Assembly: GCA_016292775.1 (NCBI GenBank)
Contig: JAEDFN010000021.1
Location: 1-26,663 of the forward strand
Source: Paludibacteraceae bacterium
GTDB taxonomy: Bacteria > Bacteroidota > Bacteroidia > Bacteroidales > Paludibacteraceae
Direction: 5' to 3'
DNA length: 26,663 nucleotides
The position numbers and the translations under genes were made by a program. Below are positions 8,885-17,798 of this stretch, one piece after another. The notes below the pieces were generated by a model. The model was not told the DNA's origin and did not search any database. It saw nothing but the letters and a program-made list of their open reading frames with translations. The stretch's first letter is position 1. The number at the start of each line of letters is the position of its first letter.

Positions 8885-8892
8885 CAAATTTA
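8885..8892 (-). promoter_or_regulatory. -7 box for the FKBP-TPM-LemA unit
   Basis: Minus-strand TAAATTTG, an exact TAnnTTTG match, about 20 bases upstream of the FKBP ATG. No convincing -33 box is seen in the AT-rich stretch behind it. Confidence 0.5.
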
Positions 8893-9015
8893 ATACTTTT
8901 ATTTGATATAAATAATAATATTCATAATTGTTTTTCCTATCGCCATTAATATAATCCTAAAAAAGAGGGATTTACCAATGATATAACGATAAAAAAGGAG
9001 ATTAATTATTCATAC

Positions 9016-9591
9016 TTAAAAATTTGGTGCAAAAAAAGAGAAGATAATTCTCACCACCTTACAAGACAAAATCAGCACAATGGAAGAGAAGGTCATAAAA
9101 TATTTTATTTTGCTATCCACATCGAGGAATGTTTGAGAAAAAATCCACAATATCGGGATAGCAAGGATATATAAAAGATTCAAGAACCACATATTGACGA
9201 ATAGGCATAGCAGCACATTTACCAGTGTGATAATAGTGTACACCGGTATCAATATATAATTAAGCTGAATATTATCTACTTTATCCGGAACAATTCTGTC
9301 GTATATAAAGCGGAGAATATAGAAAGAGAAGTAATAAGAGGCGATAAAGAAAAGAGGTTCGAAAACGGCATCTTTAATCATCTCATCCAATATGAAATTA
9401 CGTAGAACGAAGCAGTGTTTAATAATATTAGCCAAAGAGATAAGGATAGCGGAAAAGAGCACGAAGGAGTAGAAAAACTTAGAATTTCCAAAAAGTTTTT
9501 CTTGATATCCGCTAATAATCGTTTTCTTTGGTTCAAACACCAAATCTCTAATGAAAACGAGGTACGTCTTTATCTCTTTTTTCCCTATCAT
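9016..9591 (-). CDS. Small multi-pass membrane protein, Yip1-like
   Basis: 191 residues from the ATG at 9591 (a GTG directly before it, at 9594, would add one residue). A short polar N-terminus (KTYLVFIRDLVFEPKKTI) resembles the start of Yip1/DUF1282-type proteins. About five hydrophobic helices follow (near 40-58, 75-95, 110-135, 136-152, 165-188). The function is unknown. It begins 28 bases after nfo and closes the long minus-strand block. No clear terminator is seen before the next unit, although the 151-base gap at 8865-9015 is AT-rich. Confidence 0.6.
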   Translation of the reverse strand: MIGKKEIKTYLVFIRDLVFEPKKTIISGYQEKLFGNSKFFYSFVLFSAILISLANIIKHCFVLRNFILDEMIKDAVFEPLFFIASYYFSFYILRFIYDRIVPDKVDNIQLNYILIPVYTIITLVNVLLCLFVNMWFLNLLYILAIPILWIFSQTFLDVDSKIKYFMTFSSIVLILSCKVVRIIFSFFAPNF

Positions 9592-9619
9592 CACGATGTT
9601 AATAAAAGTATGAAATATA

Positions 9620-10459
9620 TTATTTTACGATATTTTTCAGCCAATCAATCTCGTTTTTCCAAAGGTTTTCGTCGGGAGTTTCGAGTATAAGAGGGATGTT
9701 TTCGAATCTGGTATCGGTAAGAATACGGATAAAAGGGGATTCACCGAGAAGGCCGTTACGTAAAGTTTCGTGTCGATCGACTCTTGACGCGAGTTCTTTT
9801 TTCGAGTCGTTCAAGTGCATACCTTTCAAGAAATTGAAGCCTATAATATTATCAAAATCGTTCCACACGATATCGAAATCCTCCCCGAGAAGGTTATACC
9901 CGGAGGCGAAAGCATGTTGAGTATCGATACATACTCCGACACGGCTTTTATCATCAACGAGGTCGATAATAGTGCGTAGGTGTTCGAAGCGATAACCGAG
10001 GTTAGAGCCTTGACCTGCAGTATTTTCGAGCACTGCAGTAACTCCTGTAGTTTTAGAGAGAGCGATATTGATACTCTCTGCGATAATTTTAAGGCAATCG
10101 TCTTCGGAGATTTTTTTCAAATGAGAGCCCGGGTGGAAATTGAGTCTATCGAGCCCGAGTTGTTCGCAACGGTGCATCTCTTCGATAAAGGAGTTACGAC
10201 TCTTCTCGAGCGATTCCTTATCCGGAGAGCCGAGATTGATAAGGTAACTATCGTGAGGCAGTATCTGACAAGGAGTGAAACCATATTCCGCGCAGCGACT
10301 CTTAAAAAGAGCTATACTCTCTTCGGTAAGGGGAGAAGAGAACCATTGTCGTTGATTTTTAGTAAACAGGGCAAAAGCGGTTGCCCCGATATTATGTGCA
10401 TTGAGGGGAGCATTTTCCACTCCGCCTGAAGCACTTACATGTGCACCTATATAATACAT
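9620..10459 (-). CDS. nfo: Endonuclease IV (AP endonuclease)
   Basis: 279 residues. It cuts DNA 5' of abasic sites in base excision repair using a trinuclear zinc centre. All nine zinc-site residues of the family can be located: His69 (LPHDSY), His109 (NFHPGSH), Glu145 (VLENTAG), Asp179 and His182 (CIDTQHAFASGYN), His215 (GMHLNDSK), Asp228 and His230 (RVDRHET) and Glu260 (LILETP). The start GAHVSASGG is the classic N-terminus. The ATG overlaps the gldG stop by one base (TAATG), so the two are translationally coupled. Confidence 0.97.
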   Translation of the reverse strand: MYYIGAHVSASGGVENAPLNAHNIGATAFALFTKNQRQWFSSPLTEESIALFKSRCAEYGFTPCQILPHDSYLINLGSPDKESLEKSRNSFIEEMHRCEQLGLDRLNFHPGSHLKKISEDDCLKIIAESINIALSKTTGVTAVLENTAGQGSNLGYRFEHLRTIIDLVDDKSRVGVCIDTQHAFASGYNLLGEDFDIVWNDFDNIIGFNFLKGMHLNDSKKELASRVDRHETLRNGLLGESPFIRILTDTRFENIPLILETPDENLWKNEIDWLKNIVK

Positions 10460-12141
10460 TATTTCTTGCTGAATTTTCGTTTGCGAATAATAAAGAACAG
10501 AGTAGCGAAAAGAGCGACTATTACAAGGGGTAATACAGTATTAAAGAGGATGATAATGTTACGATTAGCGTCGACTACAGCCCTATTGAGCAATCGTAAT
10601 TCCACCTTTCTATTACGCAGATTCATAACCCCCTCATCGTCGGTAAGATAAAGTAAAGCATTTATTATAAAGTTCTTATTTCCATGAGTTTGCTTTGTAA
10701 CTCTATCATAGCCGAGAGGAACGAGCATCAATTCGGAATTATACTTCTCTATATCATTACGAATAATATCACCATCGGCAACAACAACCATTCTGGTACG
10801 TGCACTTTTCTCGATAATTCGGTTTGTATTAATGCTATCGGGCACGAGTCGATGCAGGAAAACGGAAGTAAAATTACCTTCGAGGGCTGCAGCCACGGGG
10901 ATATAAGCATTATTAAAATACTCTTGAGGCTCGACATTAACGGCAGCGGCGACATCGATTTGAGAAGGGGCGAAATGGACGTGACTTGCATTACCGGTAG
11001 CGAGAATAATCTCTTTATGAATAGAAGAGTCGCCAACCAATTCGAGGCCGGAAGCGAAGTCGGCTCTGACAGCATTAATCATCTTAGTGATAGGATGATA
11101 CGGAGAAGTTTGAAGTAAAGGGTGAAAGAACCAAGGGATAGGTTCGAAACGAGGTTCCTCGCCGCTACGGGCCATATTTACGGGGATATAAGCACATTGC
11201 ATATCTTCGAGGATAGTAGGAGTGACGCGCACCCCGTAGCGGAAGAGCATATCATTGAGGTTTACATCGAGCTTAATAAGTGGGGAACTACCGCCTTGCG
11301 AGAGGAGGTCGTTAGACATTCGCGCGCCGTCGATAAGCCACAGCACTCTACCGCCACGCATAATATATTGGTCGATGATAAATTTATCACGCTCAGAGAA
11401 AGCGGTAAGAGGTTTTGCCACTACAATAGCGCAATAGTCGTCGAGCACGGAGGCATCGTATCCGAGTACGCCTCTATCTATCTGGAAATATCGGCTGAGG
11501 GCTTCACAAGCGTCATACACCTCATATTCAGAGAGTTCGCCATGGCCTTCAAGGAAAGCGATTTTTTTTATTTCCGTACGGTTCAGTACTCTGACGGCAT
11601 CGATAATTTGAAATTCAAGGTCCTCAACGGCAGCATTAACAGCCTCTTCTCCCTTCATACCGGTAGAGGGTTTCATAAGGCAGATGGCCATAGTATCTCT
11701 ACTGCTGCACAGTTCCGCCCAAGGGAAGATAACTTGCTCCGTCATAGCACCGTTTCGCTCGCGTTTTGTAACGCTCATACCACGCAAACCTCTACTTTCC
11801 AACTTAGAATAAGTAGCATAACGGGCTTCATCATCAATCTCTTCATTCGGGTTTTCCTCCACAATAGAGATAGGGAAACGGGCTTTTACATTCATCTCTT
11901 CCACCGTCTCTTTCACCGTTTTAGACAGGCGGAGCATATTGGCATCCAAATCCCCCGAAAGATAAAGTTTTAACGTCAGCGGCTCACGCATAACCTTCAG
12001 TTGCTCTTTAGTAGCATCGGAAAGGGTATAGCGTTTCTCCGCAGTCAAATCGACTCTAAAAAAAGCGAAACGTGTAAATATCAATACTATAGCTGCTATT
12101 GCTACAACTATTGGTATAGTTATTTCGAGTATTTTTCTCAT
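10459..12141 (-). CDS. gldG: GldG-like protein (ABC-associated, without a GldF neighbour)
   Basis: 560 residues. One membrane helix lies at about 8-26 and one at about 532-553. The large domain between them matches the GldG/ABC-auxiliary family: DLTAEKRYTLSDATKEQL after the first helix, IAFLEGHGEL in the middle, DQYIMRGGRVLWLIDG, and a NKNFIINALLYLTDDEG and ELRLLNRA region before the last helix. GldG works with the ATPase GldA and permease GldF in gliding bacteria, but related proteins occur in non-gliding Bacteroidetes, where the role is uncertain. No GldF lies next to it; it follows the 7TM-HD gene by 6 bases and overlaps nfo. The gldG name is by family resemblance only. Confidence 0.82.
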   Translation of the reverse strand: MRKILEITIPIVVAIAAIVLIFTRFAFFRVDLTAEKRYTLSDATKEQLKVMREPLTLKLYLSGDLDANMLRLSKTVKETVEEMNVKARFPISIVEENPNEEIDDEARYATYSKLESRGLRGMSVTKRERNGAMTEQVIFPWAELCSSRDTMAICLMKPSTGMKGEEAVNAAVEDLEFQIIDAVRVLNRTEIKKIAFLEGHGELSEYEVYDACEALSRYFQIDRGVLGYDASVLDDYCAIVVAKPLTAFSERDKFIIDQYIMRGGRVLWLIDGARMSNDLLSQGGSSPLIKLDVNLNDMLFRYGVRVTPTILEDMQCAYIPVNMARSGEEPRFEPIPWFFHPLLQTSPYHPITKMINAVRADFASGLELVGDSSIHKEIILATGNASHVHFAPSQIDVAAAVNVEPQEYFNNAYIPVAAALEGNFTSVFLHRLVPDSINTNRIIEKSARTRMVVVADGDIIRNDIEKYNSELMLVPLGYDRVTKQTHGNKNFIINALLYLTDDEGVMNLRNRKVELRLLNRAVVDANRNIIILFNTVLPLVIVALFATLFFIIRKRKFSKK

Positions 12142-12147
12142 CTTATA

Positions 12148-14187
12148 TTATTTTTTTAGCTCGGGATATGAGATACGAGAATGGTAAATATTTTTCAGTT
12201 TGTCTTTAAATACCTGTTTAGCAATTTCCACGTCACGGAAAGAGATAGGTGAATTGCGGAATTGACCATCGGCAACCTGGCCGTTTACAACATTATCAAC
12301 GAGTTTATCGATATCCTGTTCGTTGTACGACTTAAGGCTACGAGAGGCGGCTTCAACGGCATCAGACATCATAAGTATCACCGTCTCCTTAGTAGAAGGG
12401 AGTGGACCCGGATATGTAAATTTCGAGTCATCGATTTCTACATCGGGATATTTATTTTTAAAAGAGTTATAAAAATATTTTGTTTTGCTACATCCGTGGT
12501 GCATTGCGATGAAGTCGATAACACTCTGAGGCAGACCGGCTTTCTGCGCCATTCTCACACCATCGGTAACGTGAGAAATGATAATCTGAGCGGCCTCTTC
12601 AAAAGGCAGATCATTAAGGGGATTGATACCTGCGGTTTGATTTTCGGTAAAATAAAGAGGGTTCGACATTTTGCCAAGGTCGTGATAAAGGGCACCTGTA
12701 CGGGCAAGGAGAGTATCTGCCCCGATAGCCTTCGACACCTCTACAGCGAGGTTACTTACTTGCAGTACGTGTTGGAAAGTACCCGGACATTTCTCGCTGA
12801 ATTCCATCAATATAGGGTTGTTGATATTTGACAATTCCACGAGAGTAAGGCTACTTAAGAAGCCGAAAAGCTTTTCTACTATAAAGATTATGATATAAGT
12901 AAAGAGCAATAATAGCGAGCTGATAAAGAAATAGAGGTAATTCTCCCAATGGAAATTCGACCACATCACGCCACGAGCGAGTTCCATAGCGGTAAAAGTA
13001 ACGATATAAGTGCAGAATATTAGAGCGGCGGACTTCACAAGTTGTGATCTGGAGCTCATCTCTTTAAGGCTCAGCACCGCCACCATACCTACAATTATCT
13101 GTATTATCACGAATTCCGAAGGGTTTGCCACCATACGTGAAGCGATAAGAATAGTAGTGATATGTACGAAAAGGGCTGAATTGGAGTCGAAAAACACCTT
13201 AAGCACGAGAGGAAGGATAGCAAACGGGATGATATAAGGGTTAAAACCGGTAAATCTCTGTACAATAGAGAGCAGTGCCAACATGAATACCATCATGATA
13301 ACCATCAGTAACAGAGAGCGATAAGAGTTGGTTACTTTAGGGCGATAGAGGTAGAAATATATGAACTGGAACAGGAATAGCACCACGAGGAGGATTAGAC
13401 GACCCAAAATCGACCAAATATTACGTTGATAAACATTTCCGGTTTCTCTCTGGTCTATTTTAAAGGAGTCGAGGATACGGCAGATATCGGGGGTAACCAC
13501 CTCTCCGCGGTCGATAATTCTCACGCCCTCTTGCACTACTCCTTGTTTTGAGTCGATACGGCTCAGCAGTTCTTCTTCCTCTTGATTTGTTTTTGTTTTA
13601 TCCTCTTCGAGATTAGGTTGTTGCAGATATACATCCAGGTTAATCGACTGCACATCGCTAAAATCCAAACCATTCTCTTTCAACGTATTAGTAACATACG
13701 TATAAGCAGCAGAAGGGGTAAATAACGAAGAAAGCGGCACCTCATGAGCTACATTATTCTCATCAATAATTCGAACTGAAGAGATTTTCATTTTTTCGTA
13801 TTTCTCTTTCAGTTCATAAGAGATGATACCCGTTTGATAAGCCTCGTTGAGATAAAAAGCTACAATATCCTTATTGAAAGAGTATTTTTTTGCCGCGATA
13901 TCGAACTCTTGAATCATTGCATTCTGCACGGCAGTATTCTGTTTCAGATAAGGTTTTAAACTCTTCAAGGCTTCGAATTTCTCTTTTTTCAGTTGCGCCT
14001 CATCCTTATAAATAGGGAAAGTATGAGGGGCGACGAGTAAATCGTAAGTCCATGGTTTTCCCACCTCGTAATAATATTCGAATTGTTTATCACGAGGCAT
14101 AAGGAAATATACCACTGCGATGGTAACGATAAAACCTACGACAGTGATAAGATATGTAGAAAATTTAGAAGTTTTACCGACTTTCAT
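12148..14187 (-). CDS. pgpH: 7TM-HD phosphohydrolase, PgpH-like
   Basis: 679 residues. After an N-terminal helix (about 12-29) comes an extracytoplasmic domain (about 30-255), then a block of about seven membrane helices (about 260-445). A cytoplasmic HD domain (about 465-650) follows, with FQHVLQVSNLA, YHDLGK (metal-binding His502-Asp503), IISHVTDGV and IAMHHGCSKTKYF. This matches the 7TMR-HD family. In Firmicutes PgpH hydrolyses c-di-AMP, so nucleotide second-messenger turnover is a fair inference here, but the substrate is not shown by sequence. It starts 6 bases after ribBA and precedes gldG by 6 bases. Confidence 0.9.
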   Translation of the reverse strand: MKVGKTSKFSTYLITVVGFIVTIAVVYFLMPRDKQFEYYYEVGKPWTYDLLVAPHTFPIYKDEAQLKKEKFEALKSLKPYLKQNTAVQNAMIQEFDIAAKKYSFNKDIVAFYLNEAYQTGIISYELKEKYEKMKISSVRIIDENNVAHEVPLSSLFTPSAAYTYVTNTLKENGLDFSDVQSINLDVYLQQPNLEEDKTKTNQEEEELLSRIDSKQGVVQEGVRIIDRGEVVTPDICRILDSFKIDQRETGNVYQRNIWSILGRLILLVVLFLFQFIYFYLYRPKVTNSYRSLLLMVIMMVFMLALLSIVQRFTGFNPYIIPFAILPLVLKVFFDSNSALFVHITTILIASRMVANPSEFVIIQIIVGMVAVLSLKEMSSRSQLVKSAALIFCTYIVTFTAMELARGVMWSNFHWENYLYFFISSLLLLFTYIIIFIVEKLFGFLSSLTLVELSNINNPILMEFSEKCPGTFQHVLQVSNLAVEVSKAIGADTLLARTGALYHDLGKMSNPLYFTENQTAGINPLNDLPFEEAAQIIISHVTDGVRMAQKAGLPQSVIDFIAMHHGCSKTKYFYNSFKNKYPDVEIDDSKFTYPGPLPSTKETVILMMSDAVEAASRSLKSYNEQDIDKLVDNVVNGQVADGQFRNSPISFRDVEIAKQVFKDKLKNIYHSRISYPELKK

Positions 14188-14193
14188 AATATA

Positions 14194-15399
14194 TTATAGG
14201 TGCAGATTATGCCCCATCCGGTTTTTCTTAGTTTCGAGATAACGTTCGTTATATTTATTTTTCTCTATTTCAATAGGGACGATCTCAGCCACTTCAAGAC
14301 CATAACCTTCAAGGCCGGCGCGTTTAACGGGGTTATTAGTCATCAATCTCATTTTAGTAACGCCGAGGTCGCGTAGAATACTTGCCCCCACGCCATAGTC
14401 TCTTTCGTCGGCTTTAAAACCGAGGTGAAGGTTAGCATCAACTGTATCAAGGCCTTCCTCTTGAAGTTTATAAGCGGCAATTTTTTGCATAAGACCGATT
14501 CCGCGACCCTCTTGATTAAGGTAAACGATAACACCTTTACCCTCTTTTTCGATTGTTTGCATAGCCTTATGGAGTTGTTCTCCGCACTCACATCTGAGCG
14601 AGCCGAAGATATCTCCGGTAGCGCAAGAGGAGTGAACACGCACAAGTACCGGTTCGTCTTTTTCCCAAGAACCTTTGATAAGGGCGATATGCTCAAGGTC
14701 GTTAGACTTTTGGCGGAAAGGAATCACCTTAAAATCGCCATAAGCGGTAGGCAAGAAAGCCTCTTGACCCATTTCTACTATAGACTCTTGTTTGATACGA
14801 TAAGCGATAAGGTCTTTAATAGTAATTATTTTGATACCGAATTTTTTTGCAACCAGTTGCAAATCGGGCATACGAGCCATAGTACCATCTTCATTCATTA
14901 TTTCGATAAGAGCGGCAGCAGGATAAAGGCCGGCAAGGCGGGCTAAATCGATAGAAGCCTCGGTATGTCCGGCTCTACGGAGCACGCCACGCTCTTGAGC
15001 ATAAAGAGGGTTAATATGGCCGGGACGTCCAAAATCTTCGGGTTTTGATTTAGGATCGGCTAAAGCACGTATTGTAGCGGCACGGTCGTGGATAGAGACT
15101 CCTGTTGTACAGCCTTCAAGGAAGTCGACAGTAACTGTAAACGGAGTGCCGAGCATGGAGGTATTGTTACTTACCTGACGGTCGAGTTCCAACTCCTTAC
15201 AACGATTGATAGGTAGTGGTGCACAGAGCACTCCACGTCCGTTTTTCAACATAAAGTTCACAGCTTCCGGAGTAATTTTCTCTGCAGCAATAATAAAATC
15301 ACCCTCGTTTTCGCGGTCTTCATCATCAACTACAATAAGAAATTTTCCCTCACGAAAATCTTCTATTGCCTCTTCAATAGTATTAATTTTAAAGTCCAT
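14194..15399 (-). CDS. ribBA: Bifunctional DHBP synthase / GTP cyclohydrolase II
   Basis: 401 residues. Two steps of riboflavin synthesis in one protein. The N-terminal part (about 1-205) makes 3,4-dihydroxy-2-butanone 4-phosphate from ribulose 5-phosphate: DDEDRENEGD (25-34), GCTTGVSIHDRAATI, RAGHTEASID (142-151). The C-terminal part (about 206-401) opens GTP: zinc cysteines Cys259, Cys270 and Cys272, QEGRGIGL (296-303), and the RLMTNNPVK motif near the end. Both halves look intact. There is no room for an FMN riboswitch in the 44-base gap upstream, so it seems to be part of the longer transcript. Confidence 0.97.
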   Translation of the reverse strand: MDFKINTIEEAIEDFREGKFLIVVDDEDRENEGDFIIAAEKITPEAVNFMLKNGRGVLCAPLPINRCKELELDRQVSNNTSMLGTPFTVTVDFLEGCTTGVSIHDRAATIRALADPKSKPEDFGRPGHINPLYAQERGVLRRAGHTEASIDLARLAGLYPAAALIEIMNEDGTMARMPDLQLVAKKFGIKIITIKDLIAYRIKQESIVEMGQEAFLPTAYGDFKVIPFRQKSNDLEHIALIKGSWEKDEPVLVRVHSSCATGDIFGSLRCECGEQLHKAMQTIEKEGKGVIVYLNQEGRGIGLMQKIAAYKLQEEGLDTVDANLHLGFKADERDYGVGASILRDLGVTKMRLMTNNPVKRAGLEGYGLEVAEIVPIEIEKNKYNERYLETKKNRMGHNLHL

Positions 15400-15443
15400 G
15401 ATATATAGTATTTTTTAAGTTATTATCTAATTAACTTCCGCCA

Positions 15444-16961
15444 TTATTCCGCGGAATTGATATTGCTTTTACGGTTGAAAATCAATTTACTTTTCAGCTC
15501 TTTTATCTTTAATTTCAGGTGGTTAAAGAATATTTTATAACCATCTTTATTAAACAAAGCAGAGTCGGTAGCTGCCTTATAAGTAAGGAAAATACCGATA
15601 GGTAGCAGAACGAAAGAGCTGAGCCACATACCCTGCCACACATCGATAACGCCCTCGCGAGCAAATTTAACTCCCATTGTATCGATAATATAATAAACGA
15701 TAAACATCAATACCGACACTACTACGGGCATACCCAACCCACCTTTACGAATGATTGCACCGAGAGGAGCACCGATAAAGAAGAATATCAAGCAAGCGAA
15801 AGATAGGGTAAATTTTCGGTGTAGCTCAATGGCATGGCGGTTGTAATAGCTCTTATTATCTTGGATAACAATAGCGTTATACTGCGCATCATTGAGCATC
15901 GAAGATACTCTGGCTTTCAGGCTTGAAGCTATTGTTTTTGCACTGCGATACGGGGCGTGCATAAAAATTGAGTCGACATCGAGCACCTCATCTTCCGGAT
16001 ATAATGCGTTATTATGAGATATATTTCGATCATCAACAAGCAGAGAGTCGGGCGTATAAGCGTTTGAAAAATACTTCTCATTTACCAAAAGGTTCGTATA
16101 AGTATTTATCAAAGAGTCTTTAATATCATTAATAGAGTCGATATCATGAGAAAGGCGTACGATATCTTTCGACACATGTTGGTTATTGAGTAGCGACTCA
16201 TCCATTTCGTTGAAATTGGCGTCGAAATCTACGAGAATCTCGCGTCGAGCGAAAGACTCACGGCGATACGGCACGTTCTTTGATTTGAACCCCGACTCAT
16301 TATTATTAATATTTTCGAAGCCCTCACCGTTAATAAAAGTGATTTTAAGGAAAAGTTTATCCTCGGTCATTTTCACATACACGGTGTCGGCGGTAGTAAT
16401 ATTGGCATTATTAAACCCTTTGGAGTAGTCGTACATCATCACATCGACAAGGGCTCCGGTGTCGTGATTTTTAGAGCGTACATAGAGCCGCATATTATCA
16501 ATACCGGAATAGAATTGCCCCACGGGGATATTCAGTTCGGGTGACTTTTGGCGTATACTAAACATAAGGGACCACATCTTTTTTTGAGAGATAGGTATAA
16601 CATTATTTGAGAATACGAAAGCCCCGATAGAAATAAAGAAGATGAAGACCATCAAAGAGCGCATAATACGGAAGAGCGACACTCCGGCACTTTTCATTGC
16701 GAGCAATTCCAAATTCTCGCCCATATTTCCGAAAGCCATCAAAGAGGCGAGGAGTATAGCGAGAGGCAAAGCCAGCGGAACAAGAGAGAGCCATGCATAG
16801 AAAAAGAACTCCATTAACACTGTAAAAGGGAGACCTTTACCCACCATCTCTCCGATATTCATCCATAAAAACTGCATGATAAGGATGAAAGAGCAGATAA
16901 AGAAGGTAGCAAAGAACAGTGTTAAGAAATTGGTTAACACATACTTATCTATGCGTTTCAT
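15444..16961 (-). CDS. LptF/LptG family permease (YjgP/YjgQ)
   Basis: 505 residues from the ATG at 16961, chosen because MKRIDKYVLTNF is the typical start of this family. An ATG at 16970 or a TTG at 16973 would add three or four residues. Three N-terminal helices (about 8-30, 50-75, 95-120) are followed by the hallmark LELLAMKSAGVSLFRIM stretch near 85-100. A large periplasmic domain of about 230 residues comes next, and three C-terminal helices. The proteins are the membrane part of the ABC exporter that moves lipopolysaccharide to the outer membrane, working with LptB and LptC, which are not in the window. At over 500 residues it is longer than the E. coli protein (about 360). LptF versus LptG cannot be decided here. 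Confidence 0.92.
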   Translation of the reverse strand: MKRIDKYVLTNFLTLFFATFFICSFILIMQFLWMNIGEMVGKGLPFTVLMEFFFYAWLSLVPLALPLAILLASLMAFGNMGENLELLAMKSAGVSLFRIMRSLMVFIFFISIGAFVFSNNVIPISQKKMWSLMFSIRQKSPELNIPVGQFYSGIDNMRLYVRSKNHDTGALVDVMMYDYSKGFNNANITTADTVYVKMTEDKLFLKITFINGEGFENINNNESGFKSKNVPYRRESFARREILVDFDANFNEMDESLLNNQHVSKDIVRLSHDIDSINDIKDSLINTYTNLLVNEKYFSNAYTPDSLLVDDRNISHNNALYPEDEVLDVDSIFMHAPYRSAKTIASSLKARVSSMLNDAQYNAIVIQDNKSYYNRHAIELHRKFTLSFACLIFFFIGAPLGAIIRKGGLGMPVVVSVLMFIVYYIIDTMGVKFAREGVIDVWQGMWLSSFVLLPIGIFLTYKAATDSALFNKDGYKIFFNHLKLKIKELKSKLIFNRKSNINSAE

Positions 16962-17021
16962 TCGAAGCATCAATATCTCTTTACGTAATATATATTAGTG
17001 TGCGAAGTTACTAATTATTTT

Positions 17022-17789
17022 TCACTTCGCGGCCATTTTATCTTTTATCTGTTTAAATACATTTTTAGTATTAAGAGGGAAATCGCCGTTCATCAACCAA
17101 GAATAATACGAAGGTTCCACTCTGAAAACGTCTTCCACGAGCTTGCCTTTATGTTTTCCGAAATTGAAAATAATACGGTTATTTTGGTCGTAAATCATTC
17201 TACCGGCAAAGTCCACGTTATTATTAAACGTTGTGTATTTCGACAAGAAGTCGACATCGTTTTGCAAGTCAGGATATCTATCGAGCTGTGATTTAAGCAC
17301 TTCGTAAGTAGCTTTGATATCATTTTCGGCAGCATGAGCACCTTCAAGGTCTTTATTACAATAGAATTTATAAGCGGCGGAGAGGTTACGTTTTTCTTTT
17401 TTATGGTAAATAACCTGCACATCTACCAAGCGGTGAGGCTCGGCAGTAAGGTCGTAACCGACGCGAAGGAGTTCTTCGGCAAGAAGGGGGATATCGAAAT
17501 TATTAGAGTTATACCCGGCTATATCGCTACCTTGAAAAAGTTTAAAAATCTCAGGGGCGAGTTCTTTAAAAGTTTTACAATCGGCGACATCGGCATCGGT
17601 AATACCGGTAATTGCGGTAGCTTCGGCAGAAATCGGGATGGTAGGGTTAATACGATAGCATCCACTTAATTCGGAGCCATCAGGCATTATTTTAAGGAAG
17701 GCGAATTCAATAATTCTATCGTTACTAATGCTGAGTCCTGTAGTTTCCAAATCGAAAAAAACGATTGGTTTTTGAAGGTTTAATTTCAT
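17022..17789 (-). CDS. DEDDh 3'-5' exonuclease (DnaQ-like)
   Basis: 255 residues. The complete active site is visible: Asp13 and Glu15 (FFDLETTG), Asp99 (NSNNFDIPLL), His152 and Asp157 (AHAAENDI). The family includes the DNA polymerase III proofreading subunit and exodeoxyribonuclease X. The second half (about 205-240) has a FNFGKHKGKLVEDVF stretch followed by YYSWLMNGDFP. This short C-terminal element is seen in exonuclease-X-like Bacteroidetes proteins, so a repair or RNA/DNA trimming role is as likely as proofreading. It lies 9 bases after murI. Confidence 0.88.
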   Translation of the reverse strand: MKLNLQKPIVFFDLETTGLSISNDRIIEFAFLKIMPDGSELSGCYRINPTIPISAEATAITGITDADVADCKTFKELAPEIFKLFQGSDIAGYNSNNFDIPLLAEELLRVGYDLTAEPHRLVDVQVIYHKKEKRNLSAAYKFYCNKDLEGAHAAENDIKATYEVLKSQLDRYPDLQNDVDFLSKYTTFNNNVDFAGRMIYDQNNRIIFNFGKHKGKLVEDVFRVEPSYYSWLMNGDFPLNTKNVFKQIKDKMAAK

Positions 17790-17798
17790 GATAAGTAA

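Noticed and set aside
11122..11973. Long plus-strand frame (283 codons) opposite the gldG-like gene
   Set aside because: It lies fully inside a clear GldG-family frame, its product has no recognisable domain, and long antisense frames arise here from codon bias.
15400..15443. FMN riboswitch before ribBA
   Set aside because: The 44-base gap is too short for the conserved aptamer and shows none of its motifs.
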